From: Hoylesella enoeca JCM 12259
Lineage (GTDB): Bacteria > Bacteroidota > Bacteroidia > Bacteroidales > Bacteroidaceae
Reading direction: 5' to 3'
Assembly: GCF_000613405.1 (NCBI RefSeq)
Contig: NZ_BAIX01000020.1
Location: 1-39,655 of the forward strand
Length of the DNA: 39,655 bases
Positions within the stretch are counted from its first letter, which is position 1. Each line of letters begins with the position of its first letter. The translations under genes were made by a program, and so were the position numbers. A model generated the notes under the pieces. It saw nothing but the letters and a program-made list of their open reading frames with translations. It was not told the origin of the DNA and ran no database searches. Below are positions 9,601 through 17,726 of the stretch, one piece after another.

Positions 9601-9637
9601 GGAAGGGAGCGATATGTCTTTTGTCAAGCCGTGGCAC
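6635..9637 (-). CDS. porW: PorW/SprE-like TPR lipoprotein of the type IX secretion system
   Basis: PorW (SprE in Flavobacterium) is a large TPR lipoprotein needed for type IX secretion and gliding. The lipobox cysteine is C24 (AIGC), after a hydrophobic segment. The conserved N-terminal block includes LWHAFTANYNTYYNG and FLWKAWLLMGKSQF. Tetratricopeptide helices cover roughly residues 130-420 and 580-760. The tail is rich in lysine and glutamate (KKTEKKEKKAFDPEDEYYE). At about residues 465-488 a 66-base DNA stretch made of three 22-base units encodes a segment that looks inserted just before the conserved DLWYFYNP. The start overlaps the permease gene by 14 bases, which implies cotranscription. 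Length is 1000 residues. Confidence 0.9.
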   Translation of the reverse strand: MPRLDKRHIAPFLMLILNVMAIGCSVKQNTSQSRLWHAFTANYNTYYNGSVAYIDGSLEKENGNHDNFTELIPLYTVGNKASIDLGSANFEIAITKAKKAIHQHSIKRRPTWTPGRRKTQKDIEWLSRREYNPFLWKAWLLMGKSQFHKGAFEDAASTFAYMSRLYSTQPAIYGKARAWLAKCYIEQGWMYDAEEVIRNMQRDSLDWRAVKEWDHTYADYYIRTGNYEKAIPYLQKVIRHELRRKQRAREWYLMGQLEAALGRKELANRAFRRVIRQHPPYELAFNARIAMTEVSASGQGKKQLHRLERMASSDNNKDFLDQIYYAEGNIFLARRDTARAIAAYEKGNQKSVRNGTEKGVLLLKLGNLYWEKQRFSDARRCYGEAIGLLDKDRSDYEQLSERSAVLDELVPHIETVHLQDSLQMLARMDEKARNAAIDRVIIALKRQEKMQRNALDSTRTIQSSNERPLIALQKTVNRTAFNGQSQGDLWYFYNPLIINEGKTAFQRLWGRRENVDNWQRINKTVVAGLNTEDRRSKWDRDSLVSEDSLLAPPQASKDSVQNDPHRREYYLAQIPFTSEQLAASNRLLVDGLFHAGVIFKDKLDNLTLSERELTRIVAEYRTFEHLDEVYYHLFLLYSRRNQPTQAGLFLQKLKAEYPKSQWTSILSDPYFRENARVGVHLEDSLYTATYAAFKAGRYAEAMGNVHLSAQKFPKGANRDKFIFINGLSKLNKGDAQACLNSMTEVVTRYPESSLSEMAGMLIKGVNAGRRLHTGQFDIGDVWAMRSRVGADSDSIAVHTFSNDRNADFLFVIAYRPDSVDEHRLLFQLAGFNFTSFLVRNFDIGIEDVEGVHRMLVSGFRNYDEALQYARRLYGQRGIARLMKEARKFIISRSNLELIGRGYSYDDYDRFYAKHFAPLKVSMLPLLIEPEEVATKPDSMAPTVPKSNETGLYFNNVLDTTVKPKTVDKKTNKKQPIVKKTEKKEKKAFDPEDEYYELEGF
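8177..8242 (-). repeat. Three-unit 22-bp tandem array inside porW
   Basis: Units at 8177-8198, 8199-8220 and 8221-8242. The last two differ at two positions; the first is more diverged but in register. On the minus strand the core reads ACCGTTAATTGCACTGC, or in the oldest unit AACGGTCAATCGCA. Three units equal 66 bp, so porW keeps its frame. The arrays at 17727 and 29785 have the same period and a related core. Confidence 0.85.
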
Positions 9638-10451
9638 GAGGTTGTCTATACATTGAAGTGAGTGTCTTGGCGATTTTGAACAGGGCGTAAAGGATGATAC
9701 TTACAAAGATAATGGAGGCTCCCGAAGGAACGTTTAGCGCATAAGAGATGGCAAGTCCGCTAAGGCAATCGGCCCATCCGATAACGATGCTGAGGCCAAT
9801 CATTCGCTTGAAACTATATGTAAAGAGGTTGGCTGTCATCTGCGGGATGGTCAAAAGACTGATGGCAAGGACGATACCCACCATTCGCAACGTCGAGACA
9901 ATGGTCATAGCAATAAGCGCCATCATCATATATTCGATGAGAGTAACGGGCAAATGCTGAGAGCGTGCAAAACAATTATCAAACGAGACACTGAGAATGG
10001 GACGATAAAATAAGGTGAAAATGGCAATTACCACAATTGATAGGCCTGCTAAAAGCCATAAATCGGCTTTGCCGATAGTAAGGATACTACCGAAAAGAAA
10101 CGACGGAAGGTCAGGCATAAAACCTGGCGTAAGAAAGCAACAGATGATTCCCACGCTCATCCCGAATGTCCAAAAGACGGCTATGGCAGAGTCTTCGCGC
10201 ACGTCGCCACGTTGAGAAAGCCACTGCACTCCGCACGCACTGAGCACCGCAAAAACCATTGCCGAAATCACAGGATTGATGCCTGAGAAGACGCCGAGTC
10301 CTATTCCGCCAAACGAGGCGTGTGTAATACCGCCACTGATGAACACCAATCGTCGCGTAACGATGTAAGTTCCGATGAATCCGCAGACGATACTTGCAAG
10401 CAGAGAACCTGCCAAAGCGTTCTGAAAAAAGGCGTATTGAAGTATTTCCAT
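9624..10451 (-). CDS. Metal (zinc/manganese) ABC transporter permease, ZnuB family
   Basis: This is an inner-membrane permease of the ABC-3 family that carries zinc or manganese together with an ATPase (ZnuC-like) and a binding protein. About eight hydrophobic segments are visible, with family landmarks ALAGSLLASIVCGFIGTYIV, GGITHASFGGIGLG and LLTIPQMTANLFT. Length is 275, as expected. No partner ATPase or solute-binding gene is present in the window, so they must be encoded elsewhere. It starts 12 bases after the small Cys protein gene and overlaps porW by 14 bases. Confidence 0.9.
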   Translation of the reverse strand: MEILQYAFFQNALAGSLLASIVCGFIGTYIVTRRLVFISGGITHASFGGIGLGVFSGINPVISAMVFAVLSACGVQWLSQRGDVREDSAIAVFWTFGMSVGIICCFLTPGFMPDLPSFLFGSILTIGKADLWLLAGLSIVVIAIFTLFYRPILSVSFDNCFARSQHLPVTLIEYMMMALIAMTIVSTLRMVGIVLAISLLTIPQMTANLFTYSFKRMIGLSIVIGWADCLSGLAISYALNVPSGASIIFVSIILYALFKIAKTLTSMYRQPRATA

Positions 10452-10463
10452 ACTATTGCTTGT

Positions 10464-10852
10464 TTATCCTTCGGTCATTAAGAAAACTTCGTCTTTGAGT
10501 TGGTTGGGCAGATCGATACCGCGGAGCGTAAGGCTGCGAGTCCATCCCCGCACCTCGTCGGGACGCATCGTGTAGAGCACTTCGGCAAACAACGCCGCCT
10601 CGTTGTCGGTATATCGGTCGGCCGGTCGGCCTCTGAAAACATCCAACTCCTCATCATCATAATATTCAATGGGCTTGGTAGCAGCTCCATCATACATTCC
10701 TGTTCGCACCGTTCGTCGCTGCCACTGCACGTAGCACAATCTGCTGAGGACGGGAGAACGATTCTCTCGTCGTCTCCTTTCCGGTGAACGAGCATACTGA
10801 ATGCAGCCGTGAGTACACCGAGCGCGATGAGTGCAATGATGAGATAACTCAT
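10464..10852 (-). CDS. Small membrane-anchored protein with Cys cluster, frameshifted near 10685
   Basis: An N-terminal transmembrane helix (MSYLIIALIALGVLTAAFS) is followed by a short cysteine cluster (CATCSGSDERCEQEC) and then an acidic, helical C-terminal half (AATKPIEYYDDEELDVFRGR). The first part is read from 10852 and the second only in another frame. Restoring one base (GAGCTGC to GAGGCTGC on the coding strand) joins them into about 129 residues. The pattern of CxxC plus an EECMME-like segment then EEL-rich helices resembles conserved hypothetical proteins of Bacteroidales found beside metal permeases. Function is unknown; the cysteines could bind metal. Its ATG directly abuts the aroA stop codon (TAAATG). 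Confidence 0.75.
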
Positions 10853-12115
10853 TTACGATATATGATTAATCTTGTTTGTCGATGCAGAACCCTGCTTTTT
10901 GCAAATCGTCCCAATAGTGGGGATAAGATTTAGAAACCACTTCGGATGATTGATACGTATTCCTGGACAAGCAATTGCCACCGGAGCGAAAGCCATTGCC
11001 ATACGATGATCTTCGTATGTGTCTATCGGCTCGAGTGTGGGCTCGCATTGTTCGCCATCCCACAGCAGTTCGCTGCCGTTCTGATCTTTGATGACATAGC
11101 CTAATTTGAGCAATTCTCGCTTCAAGGCTTCAATGCGATCAGTCTCTTTGATTTTAAGACTTGCAAGGCCGGTAAAATGAAACGGGATGCCCAATACTGC
11201 ACAAACCACCGTGAATGTCTGAGTAAGGTCAGGGCAATTGGTAAAATCAAAGTCTACGCGGGGAACCGAACGGCGATGCCGAGTGAGTGTAACTGTGGAG
11301 GGCTCGGTTTGTGTTGCAGGTGCAAACGCGGTCTTCACACCCAACAGACTGAATAAATACCGAGCCACGGAGTCACCCTGCCGCGATCCGTCTTCAAGAC
11401 CTTGCAACACGATTCGGGCATCATCATCGGCCGTGAGTGCCATCATTTCATACCAGTAAGATGCTGCACTCCAATCGCTCTCAATGCGATAAGAACGGTG
11501 AATATAGGGTTTTGGTCGAACGGTTATCGTGTCGAAGTCGGTCCATTCGGCATCGGCGCCGAATGATTTCATGATACATACGGTGAGATCAATATACGGC
11601 CGCGAGATGATCTGACCTGTGAGCTGAATTTCGAGTCCCTCTCTGAGTGTCGGACCAATCATCAGCAGCGCCGATATATATTGAGAACTCATGTTGCCGG
11701 GGATTTCCAAATGACCGCCGTCGAGCATCTTGCCTCGGATACTGAGTGGGGGGAACCCCTCTTCGCCGGCATAGGAAACATCGGCACCGAGATAGCGCAG
11801 CGCATCCACGAGCGGTTGGATGGGGCGGTGTTTCATCCGATCCGTACCCGTGATAACGTGCTCGCCGGGCGTGACGGCTAAATAGGCGCTCATGAATCGC
11901 ATTGCCGTACCGCTGGCCTGAATGTCGATTACCTCGGGCATATCGCGTAGTGCGTTGATCATGACAGCTGTGTCGTCACAGTCAGAAAGATTGTCCGGAA
12001 GAATCTTGCTTCCCGAGAGCGTGCAGATGATCAGTGCCCTGTTGCTGATACTCTTGGATGCTGGCAGTGTGATGGAAGCTCGCAACGTGTCGGGAGCTTG
12101 TATTTGATAAGTCAT
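10853..12115 (-). CDS. aroA: 3-phosphoshikimate 1-carboxyvinyltransferase (EPSP synthase)
   Basis: AroA transfers enolpyruvyl from phosphoenolpyruvate to shikimate-3-phosphate in aromatic amino acid synthesis. The protein begins MTYQIQAPDTLRASITLPAS, with the S3P-binding KSISNR. TAMRF, then RPIQPLVDAL, GNMSSQYISALLM, the C-terminal LKIKETDRIEAL and EDHRMAMAF are further EPSP-synthase signatures. The frame extends upstream to 12139, but the ATG at 12115 fits the family N-terminus better. It gives 420 residues. A good promoter lies about 150 bases upstream, so aroA is probably the first gene of the string running through porW. Confidence 0.95.
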   Translation of the reverse strand: MTYQIQAPDTLRASITLPASKSISNRALIICTLSGSKILPDNLSDCDDTAVMINALRDMPEVIDIQASGTAMRFMSAYLAVTPGEHVITGTDRMKHRPIQPLVDALRYLGADVSYAGEEGFPPLSIRGKMLDGGHLEIPGNMSSQYISALLMIGPTLREGLEIQLTGQIISRPYIDLTVCIMKSFGADAEWTDFDTITVRPKPYIHRSYRIESDWSAASYWYEMMALTADDDARIVLQGLEDGSRQGDSVARYLFSLLGVKTAFAPATQTEPSTVTLTRHRRSVPRVDFDFTNCPDLTQTFTVVCAVLGIPFHFTGLASLKIKETDRIEALKRELLKLGYVIKDQNGSELLWDGEQCEPTLEPIDTYEDHRMAMAFAPVAIACPGIRINHPKWFLNLIPTIGTICKKQGSASTNKINHIS

Positions 12116-12268
12116 ATAGACGATGTTTTGAAAGATCAATGTGGGTTATCTGGCATATCGGATGGACTGGTCGGTGGATTTAATCCCCTCCGCATGAAAC
12201 TTGGGACAGGCAAACCACAGCCCAAATCGTGATGAAACGATGCCTCATACTCGCTTGACTAAACCTTG

Positions 12269-12298
12269 CAAATTTAGTAAATAAAACCCGCATGACAA
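12269..12298 (-). promoter_or_regulatory. Promoter for the aroA-porW gene string
   Basis: The minus strand shows TTG (12296-12298), a 19-base spacer and TAAATTTG (12269-12276). The match in sequence and spacing is excellent. A leader of about 145 bases would precede aroA. No riboswitch-like structure was recognised in it. Confidence 0.75.
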
Positions 12299-12358
12299 AA
12301 CAGATTGCCTCCGAATCGTATGGATTAAAAAAAATATATGAAAAAGCATGCAATAAAT

Positions 12359-12389
12359 TTGCATATATCATCCAAACTCTTTACCTTTG
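12359..12389 (+). promoter_or_regulatory. Promoter of tRNA-Pro
   Basis: TTG (12359-12361), 20-base spacer, TACCTTTG (12382-12389), ending 21 bases before the tRNA 5' end. Confidence 0.75.
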
Positions 12390-12410
12390 CACACCGAAAG
12401 ATAAACAGAT

Positions 12411-12483
12411 CGGGATTTGGCGCAGTTGGTAGCGCACACGTCTGGGGGGCGCGAGGTCGCTGGTTCGAGTCCAGTAATCCCGA
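12411..12483 (+). tRNA. tRNA-Pro(GGG)
   Basis: A 73-base cloverleaf is seen. The acceptor stem CGGGATT/AATCCCG is perfect, the D arm is GCGC-AGTTGGTA-GCGC, the anticodon loop is CTGGGGG with anticodon GGG at 12444-12446, and the T arm has loop TTCGAGT. The discriminator is A and CCA is not encoded. The anticodon stem (CACGT with GCGCG) has one A-C mismatch and one U-G pair, so it is slightly irregular. It is flanked by its own promoter and terminator. Confidence 0.93.
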
Positions 12484-12496
12484 CTTTGTAAAAGAG

Positions 12497-12526
12497 AAGG
12501 CTGACAACCATTGGGGTGTCAGCCTT
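12497..12526 (+). terminator. Rho-independent terminator after tRNA-Pro
   Basis: Stem AAGGCTGACA (12497-12506) and TGTCAGCCTT (12517-12526) with a 10-base loop, running into a T-run. Located 14 bases after the tRNA. Confidence 0.85.
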
Positions 12527-12719
12527 TTTCCGTATTCTGCCTTGTAAGTCGGCTTCTCTGAGTCGGGCTCTTCCGGGGATTTGCCACACACGCAGGATGA
12601 ACCTGCCGGTGCCGCACACAGATGGGGCGGGGAGAGCCGTTTGTGGACAGCAAACAAGTGGTGTACGATAGCGCAATGAGAAGTATGCGACTACATGATG
12701 AGCGCTATACGACTGCTGC

Positions 12720-12735
12720 CCGAGAAGTCGTATAC
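12720..12735 (-). repeat. Dispersed GTATACGAC motif, copy 1
   Basis: The minus strand of 12720-12735 reads GTATACGACTTCTCGG, identical to the plus strand of 22362-22377, and similarity extends a little beyond on both sides. The surrounding gap (12530-12794) also contains variants such as GTCGCATACTTCTC and GTCGTATAG. Apart from this motif family nothing else is recognised in that 260-base gap. Confidence 0.55.
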
Positions 12736-12794
12736 CTCTCACAATGAAGTATAGGGGTTGTGATGGGGAGTGATCCCGGAAGTCGGTGTGAAGG

Positions 12795-13421
12795 TTATTC
12801 CGACCGGAGCCACTCCATCAGCATTTGGGTCCAGTCCTCGCCATTAGTAGGGCAGAAAGTCTTGAAGCCCAACTCACTTGCTGCCGCTACGTTGCGCGGG
12901 CTGTCATCGACGAATAACGTTTCGTCTGGGAAGATCTGTTCCGTCGTCAGCACCCGACGGAAGAATGCCTCATCGGGTTTCATCAGGTGCTGCTCGAAGC
13001 TCTTGTATTCTGCATCGAAATAGTCGCCCAACGGCTTCCCATCGGCTGAGAAAGCGGCACTCTCGATCCAGTCAGACACGAAGGGATTGGTGTTTGACAG
13101 CAATATGACACGATAACCGTCGTGCCGCAGTTGCTCGATGGTTCTCAACCGACTGACGGGAACGTCTTTTATGAATCCCAGCCACGCATGACGACATTCC
13201 TCATACGTCAGTTCGCGACCCACCTGCCGGCTCAATTCAGACTGAAACTCAGCCACATCGATGCGCCCGCTTTCCAGGTCGCCGAAAATTCCCTGCTGCT
13301 CATAGGGGTCGAGCTGTCGGTCGGCGTCTTTGAGACCCAGCGCCTTGAAGCGGTCGACCGCCTCCTGGTGATTGATTGTGATGATAACACCACCCATGTC
13401 AAACACAATGTTACGTATCAT
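12795..13421 (-). CDS. HAD-family phosphatase (subfamily IA)
   Basis: This is a soluble HAD hydrolase, probably acting on a small phosphorylated metabolite. Motif I is FDMGGV with nucleophile D8. The cap domain occupies about residues 20-85. Motif II is LLSNTNPF, the motif III lysine lies in EQHLMKPDEAFF, and motif IV is FVDDSPRN. In motif I the DxD of typical phosphatases is replaced by DMG, as in many YihX-like HAD-IA enzymes. Length is 208. It lies 18 bases after smpB and is probably cotranscribed with it. The substrate cannot be told from sequence. Confidence 0.9.
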   Translation of the reverse strand: MIRNIVFDMGGVIITINHQEAVDRFKALGLKDADRQLDPYEQQGIFGDLESGRIDVAEFQSELSRQVGRELTYEECRHAWLGFIKDVPVSRLRTIEQLRHDGYRVILLSNTNPFVSDWIESAAFSADGKPLGDYFDAEYKSFEQHLMKPDEAFFRRVLTTEQIFPDETLFVDDSPRNVAAASELGFKTFCPTNGEDWTQMLMEWLRSE

Positions 13422-13439
13422 AATTATTCTCTTTGATCA

Positions 13440-13919
13440 TTAAAAACGTTTGATCGCACGATCCATCTCGCGCCGGTCCTCTCTTTCCTTTAAGGTCTGT
13501 CGTTTGTCATACTCTTTCTTACCACGGGCCAGGGCGATATCCACCTTGGCGCGTCCGTGGCTGTCTATAAACACCAATGTGGGCACGATGGTGAATCCCG
13601 GCGTCTTGGTGGCTTCTTGAAGTTTACGGATCTCACGCCGGTTGAGCAGCAGTTTGCGGTCGCGTTTGGCCTCGTGATTACTGAATGAGCCATAAAAATA
13701 GGGCGAGATATTCATGCCCTTGACCCAGATTTCGCCGTTGTTGATATAGCAGAATGTGTCGACCAGCGAGGCTTTGCCCAATCGGATCGATTTGATTTCG
13801 GTGCCGGTCAGTACGATCCCGGCCGTATAAGTATCGACGAAGATGTATTCGAACGATGCCTTTTTGTTTCTGATCTGCACCGGGCTTTTCTTCCGCAGCG
13901 CTTGTTCTTCCTTGTTCAT
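13440..13919 (-). CDS. smpB: SsrA-binding protein SmpB
   Basis: SmpB brings tmRNA to stalled ribosomes for trans-translation. The protein has the OB-fold core with [27 protein letters not shown] written here in parts: [33 protein letters not shown], then [21 protein letters not shown] and the basic tail ([18 protein letters not shown]) that enters the decoding site. Length is 159. Its ATG overlaps the TAA of the DMP19 gene by one base (TAATG), suggesting translational coupling. No tmRNA gene was seen in the window. Confidence 0.95.
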   Translation of the reverse strand: MNKEEQALRKKSPVQIRNKKASFEYIFVDTYTAGIVLTGTEIKSIRLGKASLVDTFCYINNGEIWVKGMNISPYFYGSFSNHEAKRDRKLLLNRREIRKLQEATKTPGFTIVPTLVFIDSHGRAKVDIALARGKKEYDKRQTLKEREDRREMDRAIKRF

Positions 13920-14424
13920 TACGATATGATTTGTGCGAAGTTGCCGATGTGCTCATCCACATAGTGGGCCACTTCTGCTGTCCATTCTTCCTCGTTCTCC
14001 ACAAAAATATCGTCGCAGTCGTCAAACTTTCCAAAGCGTTCGAACATGGCCATAAACTCCTCATCATCGCAGTCGCGCTCGATGTCGACGTGGTATTTGT
14101 TGTAAAGTTTATGCGCCTTATTCACCACCTTGTATAGGTCGGTCAGTCCCCAGTTGCGCACAGCTTTTCCAAAGGGATTCCGAAAGATGAAGCCGCCATA
14201 TCCGTTATGGATCAACTGCACGAATCCGCCGTCGGTCACCTCGTCGCGCAGAATGCAGTAGGCCAGCAGCGTGATTTGGTCGGCATTCAACTCCGCCATG
14301 GTGTCGGCTGTCAGCTTACCGCCGATAGCTGCATAAATACTTTCGACGAACACGCCGATAAAGCGTCCATTCCCTTCTCTGCTGCTTGTTGCACGCTTGT
14401 CTCTTTGATCCTGACTTCTTTCAT
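13919..14424 (-). CDS. DMP19 family protein, frameshifted near 14363
   Basis: The protein matches the DMP19/DUF4375 family, named for a Neisseria protein that mimics DNA. The acidic composition is clear ([20 protein letters not shown] and [15 protein letters not shown]), and the central [20 protein letters not shown] with [11 protein letters not shown] is typical. The open frame reaches up to 14455, but that TTG overlaps the -7 promoter box, so it cannot be the start. From the ATG at 14424 another frame gives [20 protein letters not shown], and adding one base near 14363 (GACGCTTT to GACGCCTTT on the coding strand) joins it to [10 protein letters not shown], for 168 residues. DNA mimicry here is inference from the family name. 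Confidence 0.85.
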
Positions 14425-14452
14425 CAATCGTAAACGAGTAAGATTCAGGAGA

Positions 14453-14460
14453 CAAAGTTA
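14453..14460 (-). promoter_or_regulatory. -7 element for the DMP19-smpB-HAD genes
   Basis: The minus strand reads TAACTTTG 29 bases before the ATG at 14424. No clear TTG lies at the usual -33 distance, so this is a partial match. Confidence 0.5.
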
Positions 14461-14647
14461 CTGAAAAGCATCGTAATATATGTAGAAATACGATACAATC
14501 GGATAATTTTCTTACAAGATGTTTACGAGCAGAAGCAAGAAGGGCGAATTTCTATCCCCAACATATCCACAAAGAGTCGCAGCACTAACCGAAAAGAGTA
14601 ACGGAGTGAGATCGTTGGACTGCCATGTAATTCCAAATCGTTTCTTA

Positions 14648-14676
14648 TTGCTTTCCGATAAAAATCCGTAACTTTG
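14648..14676 (+). promoter_or_regulatory. uvrA promoter
   Basis: TTG (14648-14650), 18-base spacer, TAACTTTG (14669-14676), 26 bases before the ATG at 14703. Confidence 0.7.
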
Positions 14677-14702
14677 TCACTTCTTAAAAGACAGTGATTC
14701 AA

Positions 14703-17522
14703 ATGGAGAAATATATCGAAATCAAAGGTGCACGCGTCAACAATCTCAAAGATGTGAGCCTTAATATCCCGCGAAATAAGTTTATTGCCATTGCCGGTGT
14801 GAGCGGGTCGGGCAAATCTTCCCTGGCTTTCGACACGCTCTATGCCGAAGGACAGCGTCGGTATGTGGAATCTTTGTCGGCTTATGCACGTCAGTTCTTG
14901 GGTAGGATGAGCAAACCCGAGTGCGACTTTATCAAGGGCTTGCCGCCGGCCATCGCTATTGAGCAGAAGGTCAATGCGCGTAATCCACGATCCACCGTGG
15001 GCACGTCGACCGAAATTTACGAATATCTGCGGTTGCTCTTTGCTCGCATCGGGCGTACTTTCTCGCCCGTCTCTGGGCAGGAAGTGAAGAAACATTCCCC
15101 GGAAGATATTTTGGCATGTATGCGCCAATACTCCCGAGGGACGAAGTTTGCTATCCTTGCGCCATTGCGCGTGGCGGCTGATCGGACGGTGGAATACCAG
15201 TTGGAAATGGAGATGCAGCAGGGTTATTCACGACTGTGGACAGGCAATGACTTCATTCGTATCGATGAGTTTCTCGAAACACATCAAGGGGATGTGCAGG
15301 CCGATCACCTCTGGTTGCTCATCGACCGTATGGCGGTGGACGATGCGAAGGATTCGGTGTCGCGCCTGATAGATTCCGCCGAAACGGCTCTGTATGAAGG
15401 CGACGGCGAATGTAGGTTGGTGTTTCTGCCCTCGAATATCACGTATGACTTTTCCACACGCTTCGAAGCCGATGGCATGCACTTTGAAGAACCCAACGAC
15501 AATATGTTCTCATTCAATTCCCCACTCGGCGCGTGTCCCGAATGCGAGGGATTTGGCAGCATTATCGGTATTGATGAGAAGCTGGTGATCCCCAACTCCA
15601 CATTGAGTGTGTATGACGGGTGCGTGCAGTGCTGGCATGGCGAACGGATGGGAGTATGGAAAGACGAGTTTTGCAAACGTGCGACGAAAGATGGATTCCC
15701 TATTTTCGAACCTTATCACAAACTCACCCAGAAGCAGAAGGATATGCTCTGGCACGGCTTGCCATCCGAAAAGGGACTCGATGTGCACGAGCAAGTCTGC
15801 ATTGATGCTTTCTTTCAGATCGTGAAAGAGAATCAATATAAAATCCAATACCGAGTGTTGCTGAGTCGTTATCGTGGTAAGACGATCTGTCCCAAATGTC
15901 ATGGTACACGACTGAAAGAAGAAGCCCGGTGGGTGAAAATCAACGGAATGAGCATCACCGACTTAGTGGAGATGCCCATTGTGAACCTCAAAGCGTGGTT
16001 TGCCAACCTGCAATTGGAAAGTCACGATGCCGAGGTGGGCAGGCGATTACTCGTGGAAATCAACAATCGATTGCAGTTCCTCGTCGACGTCGGATTGGGT
16101 TATCTCACATTGAATCGTCCTTCCAACACCCTGAGTGGCGGCGAAAGCCAACGCATCAACTTGACAACCTCATTGGGAAGCTCACTGGTTGGCTCGCTTT
16201 ACATCCTTGATGAGCCGAGCATCGGACTGCATAGCCGTGACACATTCCGATTGATTCACGTGCTGAAAGAATTGCAGTCGCTGGGCAACACGGTTATTGT
16301 GGTGGAACATGACGAAGACATCCTGCGTGCCGCCGACTATCTTATAGATGTGGGGCCCGATGCAGGTAGGCTTGGTGGAGAAATAGTCTTCGAGGGCGAC
16401 AGCAGTAGATTGCAGACCGATGCAGATACGTTGTTATCCCGTTACCCGCGTTCTCACACGCTTCGATATCTCACCGGACGCGAGTCGATCCCCGTTCCGA
16501 CGTCCCGGAGATCATGGAATCACACCATCGAACTCATCGGAGCGCGGATGAATAACCTGCGTGGTATCAATGTTCGATTCCCACTCAACGTGCTCCACGT
16601 GATCACCGGCGTGAGTGGCAGCGGTAAATCCTCACTCGTCAAGGGCATACTCTATCCCGCCTTGAAACGCCATCTTGACGAGGTGGCCGATGTGCCCGGC
16701 GAATATCTCTCACTCGACGGCGACTGGCAACAAATCAAGCACGTGGAATTCGTCGATCAGAATCCCATCGGAAAGAGCACGCGCTCCAACCCTGCAACCT
16801 ATGTCAAGGCCTATGACGCCATTCGTCAGCTATTCGCCGAACAACCCTTGGCCAAGCAATTGGGTTTCACGCCGCAGTATTTCTCATTCAATGTTGAGGG
16901 TGGTCGATGCGAGGAGTGCAAGGGAGCAGGCGTCATCACGGTAGAAATGCAGTTCATGGCCGATCTCGTTTTGGAGTGCGACGCCTGCCATGGACAGCGC
17001 TTCAAACATGATGTGTTAGACGTTCGGTTTGAAGGAAAGAATATCAACGACGTGCTGAACATGACGGTATCGGAGGCCATCGAGTTCTTTGGTACACATC
17101 AACAGAAAAGCATTGTCGCCCGATTGAGACCCTTGGAAGACGTGGGCTTGGGTTATATCAAACTCGGACAAAACTCATCCACGCTTTCGGGTGGCGAGAA
17201 CCAGCGCGTGAAGCTTGCGTATTTCATTGGTCAAGAACAATCGGTTCCCACGTTGTTTATCTTCGACGAACCCACCACTGGTCTACATTTCCATGACATC
17301 AAACGATTATTGAACGCGTTTGATGCCTTGATCGAACGCGGGCACAGCATCATCGTCATCGAGCACAACATGGATGTCATCAAGTGTGCAGACTTTATCA
17401 CCGACTTAGGTCCCGACGGTGGTGACAAAGGCGGCGATCTTGTGTGTGCCGGTACGCCCGAAGCCGTAGCACAATGCGCAACGAGTCTTACCGGCCAGTA
17501 CTTAAAAAAGGTGTTGCATTAA
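14703..17522 (+). CDS. uvrA: Excinuclease ABC subunit A (UvrA)
   Basis: UvrA is the damage-sensing ATPase of nucleotide excision repair. It starts MEKYIEIKGARVNNLKDVSL. The first P-loop is GVSGSGKSSLAF (around residue 32). UvrB-binding and insertion regions span about 115-245. Zinc-finger cysteine pairs appear as CPEC, CPKCHGT and, in the second half, CEECKGAG with CDACHGQRF. ABC signatures are TLSGGESQRINL and TLSGGENQRVKL, with LYILDEPSIGLH and LFIFDEPTTGLH. Length (939) fits a full UvrA rather than the shorter UvrA2 class. A GTG nine bases upstream (14694) is also in frame. Bacteroidota often carry more than one UvrA, so this could be the second copy. Confidence 0.93.
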   Translation: MEKYIEIKGARVNNLKDVSLNIPRNKFIAIAGVSGSGKSSLAFDTLYAEGQRRYVESLSAYARQFLGRMSKPECDFIKGLPPAIAIEQKVNARNPRSTVGTSTEIYEYLRLLFARIGRTFSPVSGQEVKKHSPEDILACMRQYSRGTKFAILAPLRVAADRTVEYQLEMEMQQGYSRLWTGNDFIRIDEFLETHQGDVQADHLWLLIDRMAVDDAKDSVSRLIDSAETALYEGDGECRLVFLPSNITYDFSTRFEADGMHFEEPNDNMFSFNSPLGACPECEGFGSIIGIDEKLVIPNSTLSVYDGCVQCWHGERMGVWKDEFCKRATKDGFPIFEPYHKLTQKQKDMLWHGLPSEKGLDVHEQVCIDAFFQIVKENQYKIQYRVLLSRYRGKTICPKCHGTRLKEEARWVKINGMSITDLVEMPIVNLKAWFANLQLESHDAEVGRRLLVEINNRLQFLVDVGLGYLTLNRPSNTLSGGESQRINLTTSLGSSLVGSLYILDEPSIGLHSRDTFRLIHVLKELQSLGNTVIVVEHDEDILRAADYLIDVGPDAGRLGGEIVFEGDSSRLQTDADTLLSRYPRSHTLRYLTGRESIPVPTSRRSWNHTIELIGARMNNLRGINVRFPLNVLHVITGVSGSGKSSLVKGILYPALKRHLDEVADVPGEYLSLDGDWQQIKHVEFVDQNPIGKSTRSNPATYVKAYDAIRQLFAEQPLAKQLGFTPQYFSFNVEGGRCEECKGAGVITVEMQFMADLVLECDACHGQRFKHDVLDVRFEGKNINDVLNMTVSEAIEFFGTHQQKSIVARLRPLEDVGLGYIKLGQNSSTLSGGENQRVKLAYFIGQEQSVPTLFIFDEPTTGLHFHDIKRLLNAFDALIERGHSIIVIEHNMDVIKCADFITDLGPDGGDKGGDLVCAGTPEAVAQCATSLTGQYLKKVLH

Positions 17523-17531
17523 ATCAGTTGG

Positions 17532-17558
17532 ATCTGTTGCGCGCCAAGCACAACAGAT
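17532..17558 (+). terminator. Possible hairpin after uvrA
   Basis: ATCTGTTG (17532-17539) pairs with CAACAGAT (17551-17558), starting 10 bases after the uvrA stop. No T-run follows, so it is only a weak terminator candidate. A second weak stem lies at 17668-17694 (GCGGAG/CTCCGC). The rest of this 358-base gap holds the 22-bp array and the MATE promoter. Confidence 0.3.
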
Positions 17559-17726
17559 TCAACATTCATTTGTCCAGAATGATCCCGGGCCAGTGAGGAG
17601 TTAGAGGGTCTCATCAAAGGTCATCGCAGACAAAGCCCAATAACTTTTATGGATTGACGAATAGACGGCGGAGATTCTTGAATAAAACCTCCGCTGTCAT
17701 GTCATGATCTGATCAGTCTCCAAAGA

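Noticed and set aside
14523..15128. 201-codon minus-strand frame opposite the uvrA start
   Set aside because: Overlaps the uvrA promoter and start; no recognisable protein features.
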